From NCBI RefSeq assembly GCF_030385785.1, contig NZ_JAUEDK010000006.1, positions 62,001-126,000 on the forward strand: a stretch of 64,000 bases of DNA. Reading direction: 5' to 3'. This document shows, one piece after another, positions 57,550-64,000 of this stretch. Below the pieces are notes generated by a model that worked only from the letters and a program-made list of their open reading frames with translations, searched no databases and was not told the DNA's origin. This DNA is from Crenobacter oryzisoli. Lineage in GTDB: Bacteria > Pseudomonadota > Gammaproteobacteria > Burkholderiales > Chromobacteriaceae. The position numbers were made by a program, and so were the translations under genes. Within the stretch, counting starts at the first letter, position 1; each line of letters begins with the position of its first letter.

Positions 57550-59880
57550 CTACACCACCTGGACCCGCCCCAGCTGCAGCAGCCGCAGGCCGTTGAACAC
57601 CACCAGCAGACTCGCCCCCATGTCGGCAAACACCGCCATCCACAGCGTCGCATCGCCGAACACGGCCAACAACAGAAACACGGCCTTGATGCCGAGCGCC
57701 AGCGCGATGTTCTGCGTCAGCACTCGCGTGGTGGCGCGGCTCAGTCTGACGAACAGCGCGAGCTTGCGCGGGTCGTCGTCCATGATCGCCACGTCGGCAG
57801 TTTCCAGCGCGGTGGCAGTGCCGGCCGCCCCCATCGCGAAGCCGATGTCGGCGCGAGCCAGTGCCGGTGCATCGTTGACGCCATCGCCGACCATGCCGAC
57901 CTGGCCGTGTTGACTCTTCAGGCCAGCCACTGCGCTGAGTTTATCCTCGGGCAGCAGGTTACCGCGTGCATCGTCGATGCCAACCTCGGCGGCGATCACC
58001 TCAGCCGTAGTCGGGTTGTCGCCGGTCAGCATCACCGGTGCTATGCCAAGTGCCTTTAGCTGTTCGACCGCCGCACGACTCTCCGCCCTTACGCTGTCGG
58101 CGACACCGAATAGCGCCACTGGCGCAGTCTGGGAACACAGCACGATGGCCGTCTTACCCTGCTCTTCCAAGGCGAACAGCCTCTCTTCCAGTTCAGGCGA
58201 GCAGATACCCAGTTCCTCGACCAGACGGTGGTTGCCAAGCCGCCACAGCGCCCCATCGATGCGCCCAGCCACACCGCGGCCGTGCAGCACGGAGAAGTCG
58301 TCAACTGGCAAGCCGGCATCGCCCGGCATGCGATCTCGCCAACCGGTGACCATCGCCTGCGCGATCGGGTGAGTGGCGTGTTCGTCCAGGCTGGCCGCCA
58401 GCCGCAACACCTCGGCCTCCGGCAGCGGACCGAGCGCGATCACGTCGGCCAGCGCCGGTTGACCGCGAGTCAGCGTGCCGGTCTTGTCGAACGCCATGGA
58501 TTTGAGCCTGTGCCCGTTCTCCAGATACGCCCCGCCCTTCACCAGGATGCCTTGGTGCGCCGCGGCCGCCAGACCGCTGACCACGGTCACCGGCGTTGAC
58601 ACCACCAGCGCGCAAGGGCAAGCGATCACCAATAGCACCAAGGCGCGATACAGCCAGTCGCCCCATCCACCGCCGAGCCACAGGGGGCCAGCCAGCGCCA
58701 CCGCGACGGCCACCAGCACCACCGCCGGTGTGTAGTAGCGGGCGAACGCATCGACGAAGCGCTGCGTCGGCGCTCGCTGCGATTGTGCATCCTGAATCGC
58801 CGCGGCAATCCGCGCCAGCGTACTGTCGCCGGCGGCGGCGGTGACCTCCGTTTCGATCACCCCGTCGGTGACGATGCTGCCGGCAAAGACGGTGTCTCCC
58901 GCAGACTTGTCGACCGGTAGGCTCTCGCCGGTGATCGGCGCCTGGTCGACCGCCGCCTGGCCGGTCAGCACCCGGGCATCGAGCGGCACCCGTTCGCCGG
59001 TGCGTACCCGCACCCGCTCACCGACCGCAACCTGGGCGGCCTGTCGATCCACCCAGCCGCCGTCCTGCCATACGTTGGCCGAATCGGGTGCCAGCGCCGT
59101 CAGCGAACGGATCGCATTGCGCGCCCGCTCCAGTGACAGAGCCTCTATCGCCTCGGCCAGCGCGAACAGGAACACCACCATCGCCGCCTCTGGCCAACTG
59201 CCAACGATCAGTGCACCGGTCACAGCCAGCGTCATCAGGAAGTAGATATTGAGGGTCAGATTCTTCAGCGCGATCCAGCCCTTGTGCAGCGTCGGCAGCC
59301 CGGCGCTGGCAATCGATACCAGGGCCAGCGCCAACACAGGCCAGGCAGTCTCCTGAGCGGTGCTCCAGGCGTAGACTTCGGCACCGAGTGCCGCGATGCC
59401 GCTAATCGAGAGCAGCATCTTGGCACGACGGCTTAGCGCCGGAGCGATGTCGGGAGCCGGCGCACCGGCTTCGAGCAGCACACCGCGCATGCCTATGCTC
59501 TCGAGAGCGCGGAAGAACAACCCGGTGTCGACGTGACGGTGATGCACGGTCAGCTCACGCCCGATCAGGTTGAAGTCGAGCCGCGCCACGCCGTCCATCG
59601 CTTCGAGCTTGTTGCGGATCAGCCGCTCCTCGGTCGGGCAGTCCATCGCCTCGATGCGCAGCCTGAGTGCCTGCGTGCCTTCCGGCGCACGGGCATGCAC
59701 CACCGGCGTGCGAGCCCCATGATCGTGATCGTGATCGCAGCCCCGGTGATCGTGGCTGGCAGCCGAGGCACGCTTGCCGGAATTGACGAGGCGATAGCGC
59801 GCTCCCGGCGCGACGGCGAGCGGCTCATGGCCGCCGCAGCAGGCGTCGCCAGCCGGCGAGTGTCGTTCGTAGGCTTTCAT
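57550..59880 (-). CDS. Zn/Cd/Pb-transporting P1B-type ATPase (ZntA/CadA-like)
   Basis: 776 residues. A His-rich N-terminus (SHDHRGCDHDHDHG) and an HMA-like domain whose site reads MDCPTEE (Cys81) rather than CxxC. The membrane part carries the CPC metal site (VIACPCALVVSTP), and the catalytic core has the phosphorylated Asp in FDKTGTLTRGQ and GDGVNDAPAL. It exports divalent soft metals. The divergent MerR-type gene and its operator support metal-induced expression. Confidence 0.92.
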   Translation of the reverse strand: MKAYERHSPAGDACCGGHEPLAVAPGARYRLVNSGKRASAASHDHRGCDHDHDHGARTPVVHARAPEGTQALRLRIEAMDCPTEERLIRNKLEAMDGVARLDFNLIGRELTVHHRHVDTGLFFRALESIGMRGVLLEAGAPAPDIAPALSRRAKMLLSISGIAALGAEVYAWSTAQETAWPVLALALVSIASAGLPTLHKGWIALKNLTLNIYFLMTLAVTGALIVGSWPEAAMVVFLFALAEAIEALSLERARNAIRSLTALAPDSANVWQDGGWVDRQAAQVAVGERVRVRTGERVPLDARVLTGQAAVDQAPITGESLPVDKSAGDTVFAGSIVTDGVIETEVTAAAGDSTLARIAAAIQDAQSQRAPTQRFVDAFARYYTPAVVLVAVAVALAGPLWLGGGWGDWLYRALVLLVIACPCALVVSTPVTVVSGLAAAAHQGILVKGGAYLENGHRLKSMAFDKTGTLTRGQPALADVIALGPLPEAEVLRLAASLDEHATHPIAQAMVTGWRDRMPGDAGLPVDDFSVLHGRGVAGRIDGALWRLGNHRLVEELGICSPELEERLFALEEQGKTAIVLCSQTAPVALFGVADSVRAESRAAVEQLKALGIAPVMLTGDNPTTAEVIAAEVGIDDARGNLLPEDKLSAVAGLKSQHGQVGMVGDGVNDAPALARADIGFAMGAAGTATALETADVAIMDDDPRKLALFVRLSRATTRVLTQNIALALGIKAVFLLLAVFGDATLWMAVFADMGASLLVVFNGLRLLQLGRVQVV

Positions 59881-59910
59881 GCGGAATCCATTTTTCTTCT
59901 GACACTACTT

Positions 59911-59941
59911 ATACTGAACCCTGTAGTCACTACAGGGTCAA
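59911..59941 (-). promoter_or_regulatory. MerR-type promoter and operator of the metal ATPase
   Basis: On the minus strand TTGACC, a 19-base spacer, then CAGTAT. The spacer holds a perfect dyad ACCCTGTAG-TCA-CTACAGGGT (59918-59938 on the plus strand). A 19-base spacer with a central dyad is the arrangement used by CadR, PbrR and ZntR. The right half of the dyad also provides AGGG just before the regulator's start codon. Confidence 0.88.
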
Positions 59942-59944
59942 GCC

Positions 59945-60379
59945 ATGTCGGAATCCACACTTACCATCGGCCAACTGGGCAGCGCCGCCGGCGTCAACGT
60001 CGAAACCGTGCGCTACTACGAGAAGGTCGGCCTGATCCAGCCACCGCCGCGCAGTGCCAGTGGTTATCGCCACTACCCGGTCGGCGTGGTACACCGGCTG
60101 CACTTCATCCGGCGCGGTCGCGAGTTGGGCTTCACCATCGAGGAAATCCGCGCGCTCTTGACGCTGGCACACCACCCAGACGAACCGTGCGCCCAGGCCG
60201 ACCAGCTGGCGCGCCAGCACTTGGCCGAGGTCGAGGCGAAGATCGCCGATCTGACCAAGATGCGCGACGAGCTCGCCAAGCTGGCGTACTGCGACGGCCA
60301 CGCGGTGCACGACTGCCGACTGCTCGATGCACTGTCCTGCCACGATGACCACTGCAGCGTTGATCCCTCGAAAAGGTAG
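59945..60379 (+). CDS. MerR-family heavy-metal regulator (CadR/PbrR-like)
   Basis: 144 residues. Helix-turn-helix with LTIGQLGSAAGVNVETVRYYEK and SGYRHY, a dimerisation helix (about 82-115), and metal-binding cysteines Cys82, Cys116 and Cys124, followed by a His/Cys-rich tail (SCHDDHC). The pattern CxnC-x7-C fits the CadR and PbrR group. It lies on the other side of the operator from the ATPase gene, which is its expected target. The metal (Cd, Pb or Zn) cannot be decided from the sequence. Confidence 0.92.
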   Translation: MSESTLTIGQLGSAAGVNVETVRYYEKVGLIQPPPRSASGYRHYPVGVVHRLHFIRRGRELGFTIEEIRALLTLAHHPDEPCAQADQLARQHLAEVEAKIADLTKMRDELAKLAYCDGHAVHDCRLLDALSCHDDHCSVDPSKR

Positions 60380-60461
60380 CGCCCGTCATTGCCGACGTGG
60401 CCGTTTTCTATTTTTCGTCATACGCTTAAGTCGTCCGTAACCCCCCCACAAGGAGCGCACC

Positions 60462-60722
60462 ATGGGATGGATCATCGCAATCATCGTCGGTGGCCTTATC
60501 GGTTGGCTGGCAAGCAAGGTGATGGGCACGAGCGAAGGCATCATTGCCAACATCATCGTCGGCATCATCGGCTCAAGCCTCGGCCGCTGGATCTTCGGCG
60601 ACCTGCTCGGCATCGGTAGCGCCTGGAAAGCGGGTAGCTTCTCACTGGCGGGCCTGGCATTCGGGGTGCTCGGCGCGGTGATCCTGCTGTGGATCCTCAA
60701 AATGGTCGGCATCGTCAAATAG
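60462..60722 (+). CDS. GlsB/YeaQ/YmgE-family small membrane protein
   Basis: 86 residues with three hydrophobic helices (about 2-21, 27-46 and 58-82) and the family text IVGGLIGWLASKVMG and VGIIGSSLGRWIFG. AAGGAGCGCACC precedes the ATG. These proteins are called transglycosylase-associated by homology, but their function is not established; several are stress-induced. Confidence 0.88.
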   Translation: MGWIIAIIVGGLIGWLASKVMGTSEGIIANIIVGIIGSSLGRWIFGDLLGIGSAWKAGSFSLAGLAFGVLGAVILLWILKMVGIVK

Positions 60723-60785
60723 CCACGACCGAGCACCCTCCGGTGGGGTACCCGGTCCACACCTTGCTATTGGATATCGCTACCC

Positions 60786-61346
60786 ATGAGCACAACCAGT
60801 CCACCCGCCCTGTTGATCATCGATATGCAACGCGCGATCGACCACCCCAGCTGGGGAGTGCGCAATAACCCACACGCCGAACACCGCCTGTTGGCGTTGC
60901 TGCAGCATTGGCGCGAGCTGGGTTACCCGGTGGTGCACATACGCCACGATTCACGCGAAGAAGGCTCCTACTACCGCCCTGGCCAACCGTGGCACGCGTT
61001 CAAGGCCGGCTTTTCCCCACTGGACGACGAAACAGTGTTTGCCAAGCAGGTGAACAGCGCCTTTATCGGCACCGAGCTGGAAGCATGGCTGCGCGAGCGC
61101 GATATCGACACGCTGGTCGTCGGCGGAGTGATCACCAACAACTCGGTCGAGGCGACGGTACGCATGGCCGGCAACCTCGGCTTCAATGTGTTCCTCGCCG
61201 CCGATGGCTGCTACACCTTCGAGCACACCGACCTGACCGGCCGGCACTGGAATGCCGAAGACATTCACCAGTTGTCGCTCGCCAATCTGCACGGCGAGTA
61301 CTGCACCGTCAGCGACAGCGACAGCCTACTGGCGATGTTCCAGTAA
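60786..61346 (+). CDS. Isochorismatase-fold hydrolase with Ser at the nucleophile position
   Basis: 186 residues. The fold is clear: Asp13 in LLIIDMQRAI and Lys87 in VFAKQVNSAF are the expected catalytic residues, but the block normally GxxTxxCV reads GGVITNNSVEATVR, with Ser120 in place of the nucleophilic Cys. Only two other cysteines occur, in DGCYTF and GEYCTV. The substrate is unknown. It lies on its own between the YeaQ-like gene and the terminator of the next gene. Confidence 0.82.
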   Translation: MSTTSPPALLIIDMQRAIDHPSWGVRNNPHAEHRLLALLQHWRELGYPVVHIRHDSREEGSYYRPGQPWHAFKAGFSPLDDETVFAKQVNSAFIGTELEAWLRERDIDTLVVGGVITNNSVEATVRMAGNLGFNVFLAADGCYTFEHTDLTGRHWNAEDIHQLSLANLHGEYCTVSDSDSLLAMFQ

Positions 61347-61430
61347 GCGCTTGTTCCCGCTCGGCGCCTGCCGGCGGCTGCAAGACAAGCAAGACCGCCC
61401 GCGCCAGGTTTTGCGGGAATCGCCCCATGA

Positions 61431-61460
61431 AAAAAGGTTGGCCGTTTGGCCAACCTTTTT
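61431..61460. terminator. Bidirectional terminator with degenerate repeat arms
   Basis: AAAAAGGTTGGCC-GTTT-GGCCAACCTTTTT: a perfect 13-bp stem with A and T tails between the isochorismatase gene and the convergent deaminase gene. The arms are near copies of the AGGTTGGCCGAA repeat (AGGTTGGCCGTT and AGGTTGGCCAAA). Confidence 0.9.
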
Positions 61461-61481
61461 GTCTATATCCTGCGATGCGCG

Positions 61482-62492
61482 TTACGCCGCCAGTCGCTCC
61501 ACCTCGGCGAGCCAACGCGACTTGTCCTCGGCGGACAACCAGCTGGCGATAAAGCTGTTCTTCACCAGCGTCAGCACCTCATCGCGGCTCAGGTCCAGCA
61601 CCTCGGCGCAGGCGAGCAGGTTGTCTTGCAGATAGCCGCCGAAATACGCCGGGTCGTCCGAGTTCACCGTCGCCATCAGCCCCTGGGCGAGCAGCTGCTT
61701 CAGATTGTGATCGGCAAGCTTATCAAACACCTTCAGCCGCACGTTCGAGAACGGGCACACCGTCAGCGGCATGCTGGTCTCGGCCAGCCGCTTCACCAGC
61801 GCCGCGTCCTCCAGCGAACGCACACCGTGGTCGATACGCGACACGTCCAACAGGTCGAGCGCCTGCCAGACATACTCGGGCGGCCCCTCCTCGCCGGCGT
61901 GCGCGACACGCGGCAGGCCCAGTTGCTTGCAGCGCTCGAACAGACGGGCGAACTTCTCCGGCGGGTTGCCCTGCTCGCTCGAATCGAGGCCGACACCGTC
62001 GATACGGTCGAGGTGCGGCATCGCTTCGTCGAGTGTCGCAAAGCCGTCCTCCTCGGACAGGTGACGCAGGAAGCTCATGATCAGCCGGTAGCTGATGCCG
62101 AACTTCGACTTGCCATCCTCGAGCGCGCGATGGATGCCGTTCAGCACCGTGGCAAACGGCACGCCGCGCGCCGTGTGCGTCTGCGGGTCGAAGAAGATCT
62201 CGGTGTGGACGATGTTGTCGGCGTGCGCCTTCTCCAGGTACGCCCAGGTCAGGTCGTAGAAGTCCTGTTCGGTGATCAGCACGTTGGCGCCGGCGTAATA
62301 CAGGTCGAGAAAAGACTGCAGGTTGCTGAAGTCATAGGCGGCCCGCAGTGCCTCGACACTCGAGTACGGCAGCGCAACACCGTTGCGCTTGGCCAAGGCA
62401 AACATCAGCTCCGGCTCGAACGAGCCCTCGATATGCAGGTGCAGTTCCACCTTGGGCAGGCGCCGGATCAGCGCGGCAAGGTCGGTCGACAT
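61482..62492 (-). CDS. Adenine deaminase (adenosine deaminase-like, PA0148 type)
   Basis: 336 residues. TIM-barrel metal-dependent deaminase; metal ligands are in ELHLHIEGS (His18, His20), the catalytic block is [15 protein letters not shown] and the last ligand lies in [11 protein letters not shown]. The GPPEYVW block and the sequence [17 protein letters not shown] mark the group shown to act on adenine rather than adenosine, so I prefer adenine deaminase over the usual automatic label add. The start [14 protein letters not shown] at 62492 has AGGAGAAAACC upstream; the longer frame to 62681 overlaps the next gene. Confidence 0.85.
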   Translation of the reverse strand: MSTDLAALIRRLPKVELHLHIEGSFEPELMFALAKRNGVALPYSSVEALRAAYDFSNLQSFLDLYYAGANVLITEQDFYDLTWAYLEKAHADNIVHTEIFFDPQTHTARGVPFATVLNGIHRALEDGKSKFGISYRLIMSFLRHLSEEDGFATLDEAMPHLDRIDGVGLDSSEQGNPPEKFARLFERCKQLGLPRVAHAGEEGPPEYVWQALDLLDVSRIDHGVRSLEDAALVKRLAETSMPLTVCPFSNVRLKVFDKLADHNLKQLLAQGLMATVNSDDPAYFGGYLQDNLLACAEVLDLSRDEVLTLVKNSFIASWLSAEDKSRWLAEVERLAA

Positions 62493-62572
62493 GGTTTTCT
62501 CCTGGTTGCAGGCCGTTATTTTAGCCGCCAGCACGCCTTCGCGGCCGATCAAATGCGGTCGGTCGACAAAGA

Positions 62573-62600
62573 AAAACGGCGCGGAGATCCGCGCCGTTTC
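62573..62600 (-). terminator. Terminator of the branched-chain amino acid binding protein gene
   Basis: AAACGGCGCGGA-GAT-CCGCGCCGTTT, followed on the minus strand by TTTCTTTG, 18 bases after the stop codon. Confidence 0.85.
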
Positions 62601-62617
62601 GTCAAAAGTAAAAACGC

Positions 62618-63847
62618 TTACTTGGCGGCCGAAGCGTCGGCACCCTTGGCGCCGCCGCCAACGGTTTCCAGCACCTTCCACTGGCCGTTCTCGACCTTGT
62701 AGAGAGTAATGCCGCCGTTCTTCAGATCGCCCTTGTCGTCGTAGGTCCAGTCGCTCGAGGTCACGCCCGAGTACTGGATCTTGGCGAGCACCGGCAGATA
62801 CTTGGCCGGCTCGGACGAGTTAGCCTGCTTCATCGCGTCGATCATCGCCATGGTGGCGTCGTAGCCATACGGTGAGTAGGTAGCCACGTCGGTCTTGAAG
62901 CGGGCCTTGTAGCGCGACTCGTAATCCTTACCCTTCGGCATCTGCTCCAGCGGCAGACCGGCCAGCGAGGCGATGGTGCCGTCGCCGTCGGTACCGGCCA
63001 GCTTCAGGAAGGTCGGGGTCTTGGTCATTTCGCCCGACACCAGCGGCGCTTTCACGCCCAAGCGCTTCATCTGCTTGGCCATCGGGGCGGACTGGGCATC
63101 GGCGCCACCGTAGTACACCATGTCCGGGCTGGTCGATTTGATCGAGGTGATGATCGCCGCGAAATCGGAGGCCTTGTCGTTGGTGAACTCACGCTTCACG
63201 ATGGTAGCGCCGGCAGCCTTGGCGGCCTTCTCGAACTCGTCGGCCAGACCCTGGCCGTAAGCGGTACGGTCGTCGACGATGGCGATCTTCTTGAAGCCGA
63301 GTTTCTCGACCACGTACTTGCCGACCACGCTGCCCTGCTGGGTGTCCGAGGTCATCGAGCGGAAGGTGTTCTTGAAGCCCTGCTGGGTAAAGGTCGGGGC
63401 AGTGGCCATCGCGATCATCGGCACGCCGTTGTCCGAGTAGATCTTCGAAGCCGGGATTGCGGTGCCCGAGTTGAAGTGACCAATGATGCCGCTGACCTTG
63501 TTGTCCATGAACTTCTGGGCGACCTGGGTGGCGATCTTCGGATCGGCCTGGTCGTCCTCAGCATCCAGCACGAACTTCACCGGCTTGCCACCGATGGTCG
63601 GGTGCTGGGCATTGGCGTCTTCGATCGCCAGCGTCACGCCGTTCTTGTACTCCTCGCCGTAGTGCGACTGCGGCCCGGTCAGCGGGGCGGCAAAGCCCAG
63701 CGTCACCACGGTTTCACCCGCAGCGGCAGCAGCAGCGCCGGACGCCTGGGTGCCGGTAGCCGGCTGTTCTTTCTTGCCACATGCGGAGAGTGCCAGAGCC
63801 GCAGCGACTGCCACGGTAAGCGACGCCAGTTTGATAGTTTGCATCAT
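62618..63847 (-). CDS. Branched-chain amino acid ABC transporter substrate-binding lipoprotein
   Basis: 409 residues. Lipoprotein signal with lipobox ALSAC (Cys23), then an Ala/Gly-rich linker and a periplasmic binding fold of the LivJ/LivK type ([40 protein letters not shown]). It should bind Leu, Ile, Val or a related amino acid for a Liv-type transporter. The permease and ATPase genes are not in the window, so it is an orphan binding protein, at least locally. GAGGAACG precedes the tandem ATG start. Confidence 0.92.
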   Translation of the reverse strand: MMQTIKLASLTVAVAAALALSACGKKEQPATGTQASGAAAAAAGETVVTLGFAAPLTGPQSHYGEEYKNGVTLAIEDANAQHPTIGGKPVKFVLDAEDDQADPKIATQVAQKFMDNKVSGIIGHFNSGTAIPASKIYSDNGVPMIAMATAPTFTQQGFKNTFRSMTSDTQQGSVVGKYVVEKLGFKKIAIVDDRTAYGQGLADEFEKAAKAAGATIVKREFTNDKASDFAAIITSIKSTSPDMVYYGGADAQSAPMAKQMKRLGVKAPLVSGEMTKTPTFLKLAGTDGDGTIASLAGLPLEQMPKGKDYESRYKARFKTDVATYSPYGYDATMAMIDAMKQANSSEPAKYLPVLAKIQYSGVTSSDWTYDDKGDLKNGGITLYKVENGQWKVLETVGGGAKGADASAAK

Positions 63848-64000
63848 CGTTCCTCTACCTTGGTTGATTTCCCCCGCCGATCCGGATACGTCGCCCGGTG
63901 GCTTGGATTTGTGTGACGTTTTGGTAAAACGTTGGCGGCATTATTTCAACGCCGACTCTACCTGACAAGCAAACCCGGAACTTTGGAGTCAACGATGCGC

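Overview
The window looks like chromosome from a motile betaproteobacterium of the order Neisseriales, probably a Chromobacteriaceae-type genus. This rests on the gene order leuC-leuD-leuB-asd-fimV-truA-trpF-trpB-trpA-accD, a Neisseria-like intergenic palindrome upstream of asd, and general protein character. The genus cannot be fixed from the sequence alone. Coding density is high and codon use looks uniformly GC-rich. I see no prophage, IS element, CRISPR array, rRNA or tRNA gene.

Layout. 1-1.1 kb: 3' part of a thiolase gene. 1.2-9.3 kb: an OsmC-like protein, arginine decarboxylase (speA), then gamma-glutamylputrescine oxidase (puuB) with the putrescine ABC transporter genes potI, potH and potG (no potF). 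This is a polyamine block. 9.6-14.3 kb: an EAL-CBS-GGDEF protein, an alpha/beta hydrolase, an enoyl-CoA hydratase and astE. 14.3-24.7 kb: the flagellar rod, hook and ring genes flgB to flgL on the minus strand. A sigma-54-type promoter lies in front of flgB and a sigma-28-type promoter in front of flgKL. 25-28.5 kb: a second OsmC protein, tsaD and an ABC-F ATPase. 28.9-44.2 kb: a minus-strand biosynthetic block (accD, trpABF, truA, fimV, two Asd-family genes, a 2-hydroxyacid dehydrogenase, a tandem GNAT protein, leuBDC and two small envelope proteins). 44.6-50 kb: an Hsp15-like protein, a FAH-family hydrolase, then selD, selU and mnmC, which act on the wobble uridine of the same tRNAs. 50-53.7 kb: a thioesterase, a CorC-like transporter and HtpX. 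53.8-57.5 kb: an AcoR-like enhancer-binding protein divergent from an aldehyde dehydrogenase that has a near-perfect sigma-54 promoter. 57.5-60.4 kb: a Zn/Cd/Pb-type P-ATPase and its MerR regulator. 60.4-64 kb: a YeaQ-like membrane protein, an isochorismatase-fold protein, an adenine-deaminase-type enzyme and a branched-chain amino acid binding protein.

The most interesting signal is not a gene. A 12-mer, AGGTTGGCCGAA, occurs five times exactly and several more times with one or two changes. It is often arranged as inverted pairs that form transcription terminators. That is how DNA uptake sequences behave in Neisseriaceae and Pasteurellaceae, so it is a candidate uptake-sequence dialect. A second notable signal is an ORF-free segment at about 50.7-50.9 kb. 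It folds into stem-loops with C-rich loops and ends in a U-tract terminator, which suggests a trans-acting small RNA. Also worth following are the Neisseria-like 114-bp palindrome upstream of asd and the enhancer-like repeats upstream of the sigma-54 promoters.
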